DNA of 64,000 bases from Phylloscopus collybita (GCA_027886175.1 JAJNNQ010000002.1:748001-812000); one strand, 5' to 3'; shown: positions 33,963-45,035, numbered from the stretch's first letter. Notes: generated by a model from the letters alone, not told the origin. Numbers and translations are program-made.

Positions 33963-33983
33963 CAGAATGTCAGAGGAGTTTTA

Positions 33984-34032
33984 ACGACGGGTTAACCTGC
34001 TCCTTCTCCTTTGCCTCTCTTCTCTTTTACAG
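33984..34032 (+). promoter_or_regulatory. WNT3A: WNT3A exon 4 splice acceptor: branch-point candidates and pyrimidine tract
   Basis: Two ttaac-type branch-point candidates (adenines near 33984 and 33995) are followed by an almost uninterrupted pyrimidine tract of about 35 nt ending in acag. All of these signals fit in the 64 nt between the TSD of a solo LTR (33963-33968) and the exon. The choice of branch adenine is inferred. Confidence 0.6.
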
Positions 34033-34512
34033 TCTATCATTGAGCTCATGCACCTCAAGTGCAAGTGCCACGGGCTCTCAGGCAGCTGCGAAGTGAAGAC
34101 CTGCTGGTGGTCCCAGCCAGACTTCAGGGTCATCGGCGACTACCTCAAGGACAAGTACGACAGCGCCTCGGAAATGGTGGTGGAAAAACACCGGGAATCC
34201 CGCGGCTGGGTGGAGACCCTCCGGCCCAAATACAACTTCTTCAAGGCCCCGACTGAGAAGGACCTGGTTTACTACGAGAACTCACCGAACTTTTGCGAGC
34301 CCAACCCCGAGACAGGCTCCTTTGGCACCCGCGACAGGATCTGCAACGTCACGTCCCACGGGATCGACGGCTGCGACCTCCTGTGCTGCGGCCGCGGGCA
34401 CAACACGAGGACTGAGAAACGGAAAGAGAAGTGCCACTGTATCTTCCACTGGTGCTGCTACGTCCGCTGCCAGGAGTGCATACGAGTCTACGACGTCCAC
34501 ACGTGCAAATAA
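34033..34512 (+). CDS. WNT3A: WNT3A exon 4 (terminal coding exon, with stop)
   Basis: The exon encodes 159 residues (about 194-352) and ends in TAA at 34510-34512. Counted from the exon 3 junction, the 16th residue is the serine of [13 protein letters not shown]. This matches Ser209, the site palmitoleoylated by Porcupine and needed for Wntless-dependent secretion and Frizzled binding; its codon is TCA at 34078-34080. The 105th residue is the Asn of NVTS, matching the known N-glycosylation site Asn298. The C-terminal cysteine-rich domain is complete (CCGRGHN, HWCCYV, ending VYDVHTCK). CWWSQPDF and ETLRPKY point to WNT3A. The stretch [13 protein letters not shown] resembles human WNT3 more than human WNT3A, as I recall those sequences. 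No frameshift is present. The C-terminal domain and the acylated hairpin form the Frizzled-contacting arms. Confidence 0.95.
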   Translation, partial: SIIELMHLKCKCHGLSGSCEVKTCWWSQPDFRVIGDYLKDKYDSASEMVVEKHRESRGWVETLRPKYNFFKAPTEKDLVYYENSPNFCEPNPETGSFGTRDRICNVTSHGIDGCDLLCCGRGHNTRTEKRKEKCHCIFHWCCYVRCQECIRVYDVHTCK

Positions 34513-34597
34513 AGCGGGCAAAACCCTTCCCGGGGCTCCGAGTGGAGAAATGGATTTTGAGCCTACTTCCTCTGAGGTTGCAGACATGAGAGAAGTC

Positions 34598-34635
<38 letters not shown>

Positions 34636-34680
34636 TTAAAAGAATAAAAACTGGACAAAAAAAAATTATAATAAAAATAA
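34513..34680 (+). other. WNT3A: Proximal WNT3A 3' UTR
   Basis: Sequence directly after the stop codon contains a 32-nt T run (34601-34632) followed by AT-rich sequence with two AATAAA hexamers. If cleavage occurs here the 3' UTR is only about 150 nt. A much longer UTR reaching 42.2-42.4 kb is also possible. Confidence 0.5.
34643..34675 (+). terminator. Polyadenylation signals AATAAA (34643-34648 and 34670-34675)
   Basis: Two canonical hexamers lie 131 and 158 nt after the WNT3A stop codon. They sit next to a T homopolymer and in A-rich sequence, so they may be chance occurrences. Use is unproven. Confidence 0.4.
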
Positions 34681-37600
34681 AAAAAGGCTAAAACTGGTTG
34701 GATAGAATAGGTCTAATGACTTCTGGGCTATCCTGAGGTACATCTGGCAGTCACACAAGTTCTGCCCCAACACTGATGCCTCCGGCAGGAGAGCAGCTTT
34801 TTCCATCAGCCCACAACACCGAGCTGGAAAGAGGAGCATTAGCAAAAGCATGGGTTTGCTCTGCTCTCACGCATCTGAAGTGACTTGTGTGATTAAGTGT
34901 CCTTTGAAAGACTTGCATCTTCCTAAACATCTCCTTTTCCCTCAGCCAGGCAGAGGCACTGAGCTTTCTGAGAGATCTCTCCGCAAACCCAAATGGCCAG
35001 ACTGTGTAATATGAGCAACAGCAGCAAAAGAAATAAAAAGAAGATAAATTAAGGATTTTTTTAAATAAAGAACATGACTACTTCTTTGCTTTTGCCTTGG
35101 AGCCAGAAAAGTCTGCAAATATGTAACAGAACTGGAGAGTAGGCAAGCTCTTGATGTGAAGTTTTTAGTGTATTAGCTTCTGCCAGATTTGACATAGGAT
35201 TCCATCTGTAGAAAGGGAAGGAGGGGGAAGAGAAGGGAGAGAAAGAGAGAAAACTGCTGATGGCTTCCTGCAAATGCCCTGCTGGCACACAGGTGACGTG
35301 CACAGAATGGAAAAGTTCAGTGTCTTGTATGTGAAGTGAAGAGGACTCAGTGTGTGCGTTGAGAAGGACAAAGTCCCACAATGGGGAATGCTGCTCCAGC
35401 TCTCCAGCCTGGGATGTGGCTCAGCCAGTGAGGCTTCCTTGGAAACAGGCGGTGCAGTGAGTCTCCCAGGGCTGGACACTCACTCCTGAGCACAGGACAT
35501 CCATCTCCTCAGCACCCCAGGGAAAGGATGGAAAGGGAAGGTATTCCCTTGTCCCAGCTCATTGGGGAGTTCCATCGCCAGCAGTGGAAAGTGCACTTAG
35601 TTCATCCACTCTCTGCACCTCATGGCTTCCCAGGCACTTGGCAACAGCCTGAGCCCATAGGTCTGTTGGGAACGTGGATCTGAAGGACTCATTGTCACCA
35701 TTAATTTACATTTTGGATGTACCAACCCACTGTCACCACCACATCCCACAAGCTGCAGCAGTCTCAGACTCAAGCCAAACCTTGTTCCACACAATTCCTA
35801 CAGCCATTCCTATATGCAAAAGTGGCGCAGATTAAAATGGACAAAACCCAGAGTCTGAACCAGCCCAGAGTTTGGGTGGTTTTGGACCCAGAGCCAAATC
35901 CCAGCTTTGCAGTGCTGGCTCATCTCTGCTGCTTACCCCTGACTCCCCATCTTTGCATGTTGCTCTGCTTCCAATTCCAGATCAGGATCACGATTTACAG
36001 AAACAGGTCTCACCTCCTCCATGGGCATCAGAACTTCCTTCAGGGCATCAGACGTGAACTCAGCCCATCACCTTGGTGTTTACAGCACACTAACCCTGCT
36101 TGGGTTATTCCTGGTCAACACTGGGATAAATGAGGGGTGAACCAAGCATGGAGTCACAGCCTGTTTTAGCCCCAGATGCACTTGCACTGTGTCCTCTTTG
36201 CCTTACTCCTGCTTTTGGGTTCCTATCCTGGGAAAAGGACAATGGATTGGTGTTTATTTTGTCTCTTCAGCACAGGAAGGGAAACAGGGCATGAGTAAAT
36301 GCCCATTTCATGGCAATGTAATCATGGCTGTTGGTTGGTTCACTCCTGGAAATCTTTGTAGAGAAGTCATAGTGCTCCTCTCTCCCTGTCAGCCTATTCC
36401 CAGGAACCAAAGGAGGGAGTACGAAGAAGAGGAAGGGAACAAACAGAGCTTAATGCCATCAGAGAGAAAAGAGGAGGAAATGATGCCTCCCAGGATCGAC
36501 TCTGAGTCACAGCGTCTCCTGGGACTACTCCTAAGCTGGTGCAGTTTATGCATCACCCACTTGTCTCAGGGCTGTGCCCAAAGGCACAAGCAAGATTTGC
36601 TTATTGATGGAGGCACTTCTATCAGTGCATTGCATTAAAAAAAAAAAAAAAAAAAAAAAAAAGAATAAAGAAAAAAAAAATCTGCAGTGAAATGAGAGCA
36701 GAAGAGGGAGAAGGAGAGAGGAGTTCAAGAGAAGCAAAGAAAAATACAGGGAGAAAATCAGTCTGTGATATCTGTCTGTGTAAACAGTGTAAACACTGCA
36801 CCCCATTGGTGGCCACACACCAAGTGGAGAAGGCAATAGATCACCGAAAACTTAAACTGAGATCAATGAATGGATGCATGGCTGATTTCCATAGTGCAGT
36901 CTTGGAGGAAAGGAAAACTTAATCATGGGAAATAGAGAAGGAAGCCACTGCAGGGGATGATTGCACCTGTAACCAACATTCAAACACAATCTGTCAAGAA
37001 AGCAAATGCTCCAGAAAGCCACGTATGGGGTGGAAGACATTGATAAATTGGAGAGGATGGGATAAGGGAAGATACATCTGATTTGCTTAATATGATGCAG
37101 TGCAAGCAGCCACTGTGAGAGATGTCAGACACGTCATACCAGGAACTTCTGTCAATTAAGGGTGACCCAAGAGTGAAAATTCAAATCATTGCAGACCACG
37201 ATCCCCTCAATCCACTGACTTCAGCAGGGTCACACCCTCAACTGGTTTTACCTTACGGTTTTGAAGCCAAGTGGTGTTTCAAACTCCTTCTTTTATATCA
37301 CACCAGTGAAGAAATGGGCTGAAGGATTTGGCTTCCATTCATGGGAGCTGGAATCTGACCCCAGCCCAGCCACAGCATGTTCATATCCACCATTTCTGCT
37401 TTTGCACCAGAACAAGCCCAGCATCACCAGCAAGTGAAGCTTTTTGGGAAGCCGGGGTGGGGGGAAAATTTGAAACTGGGCATTTGCTGAGCAATTGCCT
37501 CTAGAGGTGAACAAATTTTGACTGCAACAGTGGGATTTATTTCATCTGGCCTAAGCTATTTATCTAATTTTCTGCTGGGATCAATGGCAAGAAACAAACC

Positions 37601-38818
37601 CAGAAGGTGATTCATTACACTTAGGATGGTACCTAAGTTACGCTTGGTTAAGTGCCCTCTGGGTGTATCTCTGACTTCAGCTGCTGAGCTCAGAGTAGAT
37701 GATGAGCTCTTCCATGGGTCCAGACTGACGATGTGAAGTCCACCATGAGTCAAGGAGGTGAAGCTACAACCTGATCATCATCTGAGATGGGCTGGAAGTT
37801 GTGCTCCTTCCCTCCGAGCTGGGGGCAGGCTTGAACCAGCTCAGTGGTGGGGGACCCCCCCCCTCCCCATTCAAGGGGTTTTTAACGAAGCCTAGGGGAA
37901 TTGTTTGGGTTTGTTTTGTAATTAATCATCTCTGTGGTGATGCAATGTAAGGGGTTGAGCAGCTGCTACTAAAGTCAATGAAAAACGCCTGCGTGAATTC
38001 TGTTCATCACCCCAAGTGCACCTGGGTCTGACTCTGCCCATCCCTGAGGGGGGAAAAGAGCCTGTGAGGGGTCTGGGGGCTGGGCCTGTGTCTGACCCCA
38101 TGGTTTTGGAGAGGGGGCTTGGGCCATTGCTCACTGCTACACATGAATTCGGGAGGTGTCTTTGGAAAACTGAGATCCCTCTCCACTGCCTACACCAGGT
38201 GTCTTGAGTCAGGGTTTTCGTTGCACTGGTGAGAAAAATTTAGTCAGTGATGAGTGAGGTGCCATCCGTTCCTACAGGAGATGGTCTAAATACCACCCAG
38301 AGCTGCCTTCTGCCCCAGGTTCTCCTGTGAAAACTGCAGGACTTGACCTATGGAAGGGTCTTGGCATTTCACTCGATAATGTAAACATCTGGTGACATAT
38401 TAGAGGTGCCCTGCAATGTTCTCTTGGGGTGCAGATGTTGTTTCAATGGCCTAAGACCCACACAGGTCACAAACCGGAGCAGCCAGAGACCTCTGGGTGT
38501 CCAAAATTACCCGAGATGTCCTTTGTGTAAGCAGTTGAGTTGGGCACTGCTCTGGAAATGGTTTTCTGTCAAACCTTCTCCCCCACCTCGGTGTAATGCT
38601 CCAGTTTACAGTCAGAAGGAAAACATCATTCCTTTCCCACAAGTGGGAGCTGACCATCTTCACCTCCCTGCTCCCTGGTGTCCTTCCCTTCAGTGTCCAC
38701 TGGTGAGGTTTGTCCTCAGGCAGATGGTTTGTACCAGGGGTGTGTCTGGCAGGACTGGGGAAAAGGGACAAGCTGCCATCCAACAAAGTAACAGATGTAA
38801 AAAAACAGAAGTAAAAAG
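34681..38818. other. Downstream of WNT3A: possible extended 3' UTR or intergenic sequence
   Basis: No coding exon or CR1 recognised. An A run lies at about 36637-36662 followed by purine-rich sequence, and a c-run at about 37855-37863. It would be 3' UTR if the distal end near 42.2-42.4 kb is used. Confidence 0.45.
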
Positions 38819-39340
38819 GGACCATGATCCCATCCTCTCACATGCTGCTATCCAGCCTCTCCTTTGGCTGAACAGATGGGTCGGATGGGCCCCATCAGTT
38901 CCACATCCAGCTTATTAAAGACAGTGGAGTTACCTGCGAGGGGTGAATTTGGCCTCATCTCTTTTCTTTCTGTGAAAGAAATGGAAAGTTTAGGAGTTTG
39001 GTTGGGGTATTTTGGTTGGTTTTGGTGTTTTTTTTGTTTTGTTTTGGTTTTGGTTTTTTTTTTCCCCTTGGTTTGGTTTAGTTTTAGAGTTTGGGGGCTT
39101 CTCTTTCTCAGAGAAAATGAAATTATGGGGAGGGAAGGGCATGACATTCTTGTTGCTTGACCCCGGTGTATCTCTCTCAGCTGAGTGCCGTGCCCAGCAC
39201 TTCTCCAAAGCATTTTGAAGTCTCCAGAATGGCTTCCAGTCCTTATGGGAAGCTTCATGTGCAGAACTAAAGCAGTCTGGACTTAATTTTTAGAGGGGAT
39301 TGCAGAGACAACCACACCACAAAATGCAACGTGGCACAGA
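38819..39340 (+). repeat. Near-identical 0.5-kb segment, copy 2 (copy 1 at 4495-5056)
   Basis: Shares with copy 1 cacatgctgctatccagcc, gggtcggatgggccccatc, aattatggggagggaaggg, ccccggtgtatctctctcag and caaccacaccacaaaatgc. Apart from the shorter G/T tract and a few small indels, including tttctttc after cctcatctc, the copies are almost the same. Both are in + orientation. Confidence 0.9.
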
Positions 39341-41939
39341 AATCCCTGAGTCAGCACCAACCACGTCAGCCCTGCAGTGCTGTCGTCTGAGCTGAGCATT
39401 GCAGGTTTTCTGTATTGACAAACCTCAGAAAACAATTTCTTCTGCCTCTCAATCGCAAATATTTTAGGTGTTTTCATTGCATTCAGATACATTGCCACAG
39501 AAATGTCCATGGATTATGTTACATTTGTCATGTGTGTTCATATTCTTATCATGCCCTTATCCTTAAATTCATATACAGGAAAATCACTCTGAGCTTTGTG
39601 TCACTATTTTTTATTTTTATATTTTTTTTTTAAGCTTAAAAGATTGGTTTCAGTGCTGAAAATCTGGTGTTTGATGTTGTTGGGGATATTCAGGCTTGCA
39701 GCATGAGAGCTCTGCGGGAGCTGGGAGTTGTGAATCCAGTCCTAGGATGTGGAAATTACTCCAGACTTCCCTTGATGCTTTAACAAAATTCATGTGGGAA
39801 GATGGAAACAGGCCCATGAAAGGCTCCAAACCCAGCTGCCCTGCAGATATCAGCCATTGCACCTGGTTCCCATGGGCTGCCCACAGGGAAACAACTCCTG
39901 GCTCTTCCAGAGCCCTGCTGCAGGGCTGAGGCTGCAGGGAAGGCTTCACCCTGCTGGCAGTGGCAGAGTGAGGGGGGATGTTTGCTCAGATCTGTCATTC
40001 CTGAACTCCAGCAGCTGCTGGGATGAGAAGATGTAAGAGAGTATTGGATGATGGGAGAGAATGTGGGCAGGACAAGAGATCTCTTCTTCATACCTATAGT
40101 TTCCTGTTTTCTACCTCCCTCCAAGCTGCATCTTGGCTGTTTTAGTAGGGGAGTATCTCCTTTTTTTTTTCAGATTTCCCCTCTCTCTTTGGAAGCAGCG
40201 GTGTCATCTGGCTGAATTGTTTTATTCATGGCTTAACCCTTCCATCCTCCTGTTTTCCTGCCCTCCCCTGTGTTCTCCAGCAAAATTCCTGATCTGCAGC
40301 TCCTCACCCCCTGGCTCAGGTCTCCGTTAGCAGCTGTGGGGTGCAGATTCCTCATTGTGATGGGAAATGGGGGCTCCTCTGCCCTCCCTTTCAAAGAAGG
40401 TGTGTTTAATCCTCATTTCTGATCCCTCCCAGTGTCCTCATGGGCTTGGGCAAGTCATCTGCTCCCACCTTGCTGCATTTTCCAGGGGGGTCCTTGGTGC
40501 TTCTCCACCTTGGAGGAGGAGGTTTCTCTCAAGCACGAACAAGAGGCCAGGAGCTGATTCCCAGGGACTGGTACCTACAGTGGGATTTGGAATACAAAGT
40601 GAGATGTTTAAAGGCAGGTGTCTACATGTGTGCTAGGTGCTTAAACCCCCATAACAAGCCAAATTATGGGTTCCATTTGCCTAAACTTAGCATTTAGGGC
40701 TGAATTGAATTATTGAAATAGGTGTCTAGAGCCATCTGGGATGCTCCAGGGTACCCCACTGGCTCCTAAAAGCTACTGTGGAAGAATGTGGGCTTCCCTT
40801 AAATCTCAGGGCATATCTGACAGATCCATGCAGATGCTTCTCCATCAGAGACAGGTGTTTAGATGTCTGAGTCCCATGCAGACACAGGCTTGTGGACATC
40901 CACAAGTGAGTGTCTTCCTCCATGAGCAGGGTCCCACTCCAGATTCCAGGATCTCTTCAGATTCTCTAAGGTGGAAAACTGCTCATGGTGCCAATTCTCA
41001 CTCAAACTGACAAAAATCAGGTACAAGTGTCTCTCAAGGGGAGCAGAAGGTGGACCTATTTCTGTAAAAATAATTATTTGAATCCGCTTTACTGCCTGGC
41101 TTGTCATGGCTTTGACCCCAAGGGAGAATGTCTGCTCTTCCTTTTGAGGAGCACAGAATGGAAATGGACAGGTCCCACCAAGTCATCCACAGGAAAAATC
41201 CTGCTCTTGGGAGAACACCACCCAGATAAAATTCCTGAAGCCACAAGGGTCTTCTCCACATGACCTCCTCCTCCTCTGTCTCTTTTCTTACACATGTTCT
41301 GCACACCGAGGGAGGTCTTGGACAGCCCTGCATGGAAGCGGGGAAAGGGTGAGGAGAAGCTTTCCCCGTTTCCCTTCCTTTTCCCAAGTTTCTTCTTCTT
41401 ATTTATTGCTATTTATTTATTTCTCTCCACTCATTCCACACCACCAAAAACCCTGAAGGCAGGCCTGCTACAGGCACGGGCTGAGCAAGCAGCTGAGTGT
41501 CACCTGTGGTTTTAGGGGATGTGTCAGAGCTCCTTCCCAACACTTGCCACCTGCTGCCACCCCTCGGAAAGCACAAGAGGCCTGAGTCCTTTCAAGTCAG
41601 CCTCCCAAAAACTCCAAAAGACTTCTGTGCAGATAAAATCCTCCTGAGTCTCTGGTGTAGTCCTGGTGGTCCCATTGCCCCTGTCCCCAGCTGATGGCAG
41701 CTCAGCCTTCCCCTCTTCATCCCGGTGGGAGCCCAGTCGATCAACCCCTTGTGGCATCACTTTCTGTCACTCCCAGGACCAAACCTGCCCGAGCAGGACC
41801 TGTCGTAGCTTTGGACTCTCTGACAAGCCCACCAGCAGTGTGGAAGACACAAAACACAAACCTGTAGCACCCCAGGGGATTCCCCCCCACGGTACAAAGC
41901 ATGCTTGTCCAGCAGTCAGGGACAAGTATCTTCTTGTGA
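39341..41939. other. Unique sequence downstream of WNT3A
   Basis: No coding exon or transposon recognised. tgggcttgggcaagtcatct near 40440 is weakly MIR-like. Confidence 0.45.
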
Positions 41940-42430
41940 GTGGGTTTTTTTTTTTTTTTGCTTTCCCTTCCCACAGACTGTCTGCCTGATTACATCGCCT
42001 TCTTCAAAGCCCCATCACCGTCTGTGACCCCTGCCCTCACCCCACCCGAGCACCCCTGTGTACAGATTGCATGTATGATACAGCCTGAAATTCCAAAGCT
42101 ATTGTACAAAGTAGAGTTGTCACCTTTGTTTTGGTTTTTTGTTGTTTTTTTTTTTTTTTTCCTTCTCTCAGTATTTTGTCGAGTCTGATGATTTTTTTAT
42201 GATTATTTATTTTATGAATAAATGTATATATTAGTAAGAGTATATATTTGCGGAAATAACTCATTGGGACAGTGTTGTTGCTCTGCTGTTGTGCTTGTGA
42301 CCTCATTGGCTTTTACCCTATTTTCTACTGACAGCACATTAGCAATGTCTTGTAACTGTTTTTTGTTACCAGTTAAGTTTGATAGATGTGTTAACTTTAT
42401 AATGAAAATTAAAAAAAAAAAAAAAAAAAA
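41940..42430 (+). other. Candidate distal 3' UTR / poly(A) region, possibly of WNT3A
   Basis: A pyrimidine tract with a cccacag acceptor-like end (to about 41978) is followed by repeat-free sequence and a T-rich stretch (42123-42160). Then comes a TA-rich block with tttatgaataaatgtata (AATAAA at 42217-42222), and finally aatgaaaatt followed by 21 A residues (42410-42430). This organisation resembles the end of a vertebrate 3' UTR or a noncoding terminal exon. It is 7.5-7.9 kb past the WNT3A stop on the same strand. A short open frame across the block (CLPDYIAFFKAPSPS and onward) is not a protein I recognise. Confidence 0.35.
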
Positions 42431-42836
42431 GCATTAATTTTAACCTGTGTTTGGGTGCTTTTTCCCCCACTGTTCCGTAGTTTTGACTGGATGGTATTTC
42501 ATATCATGGCCTGAAATTCAGCTGGGGAGAAATAAGAAATAAATATGCTTTCCTCTTTTAGGACAGGAGCTGTGTGCTTTGGAAGAAGAGATCTGACCTG
42601 TGTTTGTCACCATTTAACCCATGCACAGCTTCTGTGGGAGGTGACAACCCAAATATCAATAAAACAAATCCACTCAAACTGCCACGAGTCCATTTCTCAG
42701 CTGAGCATCACCAGGACAGCGACCGAGTTTCTTCCTCCAGAGCCATAAAACCCCAAACAGGACAAAGGGACGAGTTTTCACAACGTCTCTGGAAGGCCAT
42801 AAGATATTTGGTGCTCGTTTTGCCAATTCCGATCCT
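42431..42836. other. Intergenic unique sequence
   Basis: Nothing recognised apart from chance AATAAA hexamers. Confidence 0.45.
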
Positions 42837-43149
42837 CCCTCCCTTCCTTCCTTCCTTCCTTCCTTCCTTCCTTCCTTCCTTCCTTCCTTCCTTCCTTCCT
42901 TCCTTCCTTCCTTCCTTCCTTCCTTCCTTCCTTCCTTCCTTCCTTCCTTCCTTCCTCCCTTCCTTCCTCCCTTCCTTCCTTCCTCCCTTCCTTCCTCCCT
43001 TCCTTCCTCCCTTCCTTCCTTCCTTCCTTCCTTCCTTCCTTCCTTCCTTCCTTCCTTCCTTCCTTCCTTCCTTCCTTCCTTCCTTCCTTCCTTCCTTCCT
43101 TCCTTCCTTCCTTCCTTCCTTCCTTCCTTCCTTCCTTCCTTCCTTCCTC
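42837..43149 (+). repeat. (CCTT)n tetranucleotide array
   Basis: About 313 bp of uninterrupted pyrimidine on the + strand, made of ccttcctt units. A cluster of cctccctt variants lies around 42955-43015. Open frames through it (Leu-Pro-Ser-Phe on + and Lys-Glu-Gly-Arg on -) are artefacts. Mirror-symmetric polypurine tracts of this kind can form triplex DNA. Confidence 0.97.
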
Positions 43150-44616
43150 TGTTACTGCTTTAGGTTGGGAGCCTCTTGGACAGTCCTGCAACTTCCAAGG
43201 CTGCAATTATGCCAGGAAGAGGAATAGATTGCAAGGATACAATTAGGGGGAGACACAGTTGACAGGCAAAACAGGGAAAACCATGCTCCTTTCATTGGAA
43301 CCACCACGGCTGGCCTTCCACTGAACCTTCCATGTGGGCTCTGAGCAGATAAATCTGCTCCTGAAAGGAACCCTGAAAGAGCCTTCACCCTCAGCCAGGA
43401 AAGGCCCCCTTGTGCAGTGGGTTCACTGACTCAGAAAGCAGCACAGCTTCTCTGTGGAGGTTTCAGTTTGACTGGATGGGGGTGGGTTGGCTGCAGTGGG
43501 GACAGGGCAGCATTTCCAGGGGCTCTGTGCCAGTTCACCTCCCACCCCACTCAAAGAGAACTGGATCAGATCCCACAGGAATCCCCGTGGCCTTCACTTC
43601 AGCAGAGTTTCAAGCCACCCAACTTCATCCCTCACAGGCCAAGAACCTCCTCTAAAACCAATCTTGATGACTTCTTTATAATGGATAGAGGGGTTTAAGC
43701 ACATCCAGAGATTTATCCCAGTTATTTAAACCCCAGGCCTGAGCTGGGATAAATCGCCTTCTGGAGAAATCTGTTTCCTTACCGAGGCTCTAAATGAACA
43801 CATCTATAAATGAAAAAATAGCTTTTCCCTGGGAAGGGAGGTGGGCAGCACACTGGGACACCCCAGACAAAATATCCCCCTCCCAAAAACACCCCCCATG
43901 CCTGGCTTTGAGCAGCACAGGTCAAACACCACAGAGAGCTTTCAGCATTCCGGTCTCAGCATATTTTCCAGAAATAAATGATAAACATTCTTATTAAAGA
44001 GCACTTGAGATAAGCCTATTTGTTAAGCTGTGTTGCCTGCTTCACCAGGTTTGAGCAAGAGCCCTTTTTTTCTTTTTTTCTTGGTTTTTTTTTTTTCCTC
44101 TTTTTTGTGTTTTTTTTTTTTCCTTTTCCTTTTTTCCCCCTTTTTTTTCTTTTTTTTTTGAACCGTAATAGGGAAAGCTAAGAGAAGAGTAGACATCAGT
44201 TGCTCTCAGCTTACACACACTATTAACCCCTCCAGATCCTTTTAGGAATGAAAGAAAACAAGGTCTTGATAACTTACTGCGGCCTCATGACCTGGACTTT
44301 TTGTTATGAAGTTTCCTTTTATTTTTGTACAAGAGTTATTTCCCCATGGGAAGGCAGCACAAACTATGGCCACATTTGACCATGGCAATGACCTTTGCTC
44401 AAGACAACCCAGGTCACAGGTGTTCCATAACCAAGTGGGAGATATTTAACACAAGAGCTAAGAGCCAAATCTTATCCCCAGGCATAATTTAAGGACTGAT
44501 GTTCTGCAGAGGGGTACCAGGTACCTGACAGACAGAAGAGTTGAGAGCTGCATGTTCCTTTGAGAAACAGTGCACTGAACTTGGTGAGGCTTGCTCACCA
44601 GCAAAAAGAAATCATG
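43150..44616. other. Intergenic sequence with a T-rich low-complexity patch
   Basis: T-rich sequence with short c and g interruptions lies at about 44065-44159. Otherwise no gene or transposon is recognised. Confidence 0.5.
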
Positions 44617-44685
44617 GAATTAGAATTAGAATTAGAATTAGAATTATAGAATTAGAATTAGAATTATAGAATTAGAATTAGAATT
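44617..44685 (+). repeat. (GAATTA)n microsatellite at a CR1 tail
   Basis: gaatta units in three blocks separated by gaattataga. It lies exactly where the tail of the following antisense CR1 should be, so it probably grew from the CR1 tail repeat. Confidence 0.9.
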
Positions 44686-45035
44686 GTTTGAGTTGGAAGG
44701 GACCTTGCAGTTCATCTCATTCCACCCCTGCCATGGCAGGGACACCTTCTACTATCCCAGGTTGCTCCAAGCCCTGTCCAGCCTGGCCTTGGACACCTCC
44801 AGGGATCCAGGGGAAGCCACAGATCTTCTGGAAAACCAGGGCCTCCCCACCCTCACAGTATGAAGACATTTCCCATTCTCCTGTCACTACAGTTCCTGAT
44901 GAAGACTCCTTCTCCAGCTTTCATGCAGGTGCTTCAGGTCCTGGGATGTGCTGTGAAGTCTCCACAGAACCTTCTCCTCTCCAGGCTGAACAGCCCCAGA
45001 TTTCTCAGTCTTTCACCTCAGCACTGACTGATCTA
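44686..45035 (-). mobile_element. CR1 LINE 3' fragment
   Basis: Antisense CR1: gagttggaagggaccttgc, ccctgccatggcagggac, actatcccaggttgctcc, caggctgaacagccccag and tctcagtctttcacctc. Confidence 0.9.

Larger units (their letters stand above)
30369..34032 (+). other. WNT3A: WNT3A intron 3
   Basis: A phase-0 intron of 3,664 bp starts gtaagg and ends ttttacag. It joins the Thr codon ACC of exon 3 to the Ser codon TCT of exon 4. It contains a (GTT)n run, a 37-bp-period direct repeat, a poly(A)-tailed short repeat on the minus strand, one CR1 piece and two solo LTRs in opposite orientation close to its 3' end. About 1.9 kb of unique sequence (31400-33260) lies in the middle. Confidence 0.9.

Noticed and set aside
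34033..34512. Assignment to WNT3 instead of WNT3A
   Set aside because: Exon 3 residues (EFGSMVS, MNRHN) and exon 4 residues ([19 protein letters not shown]) favour WNT3A, despite a WNT3-like basic stretch.
41940..42188. Acceptor-like tract followed by an open frame, as a possible coding exon
   Set aside because: No recognisable protein, no partner exon or donor; better read as UTR-like sequence.
42574..43227. 217-codon LPSF-repeat open frame and the KEGR frame opposite
   Set aside because: Produced by the CCTT array; no gene context.
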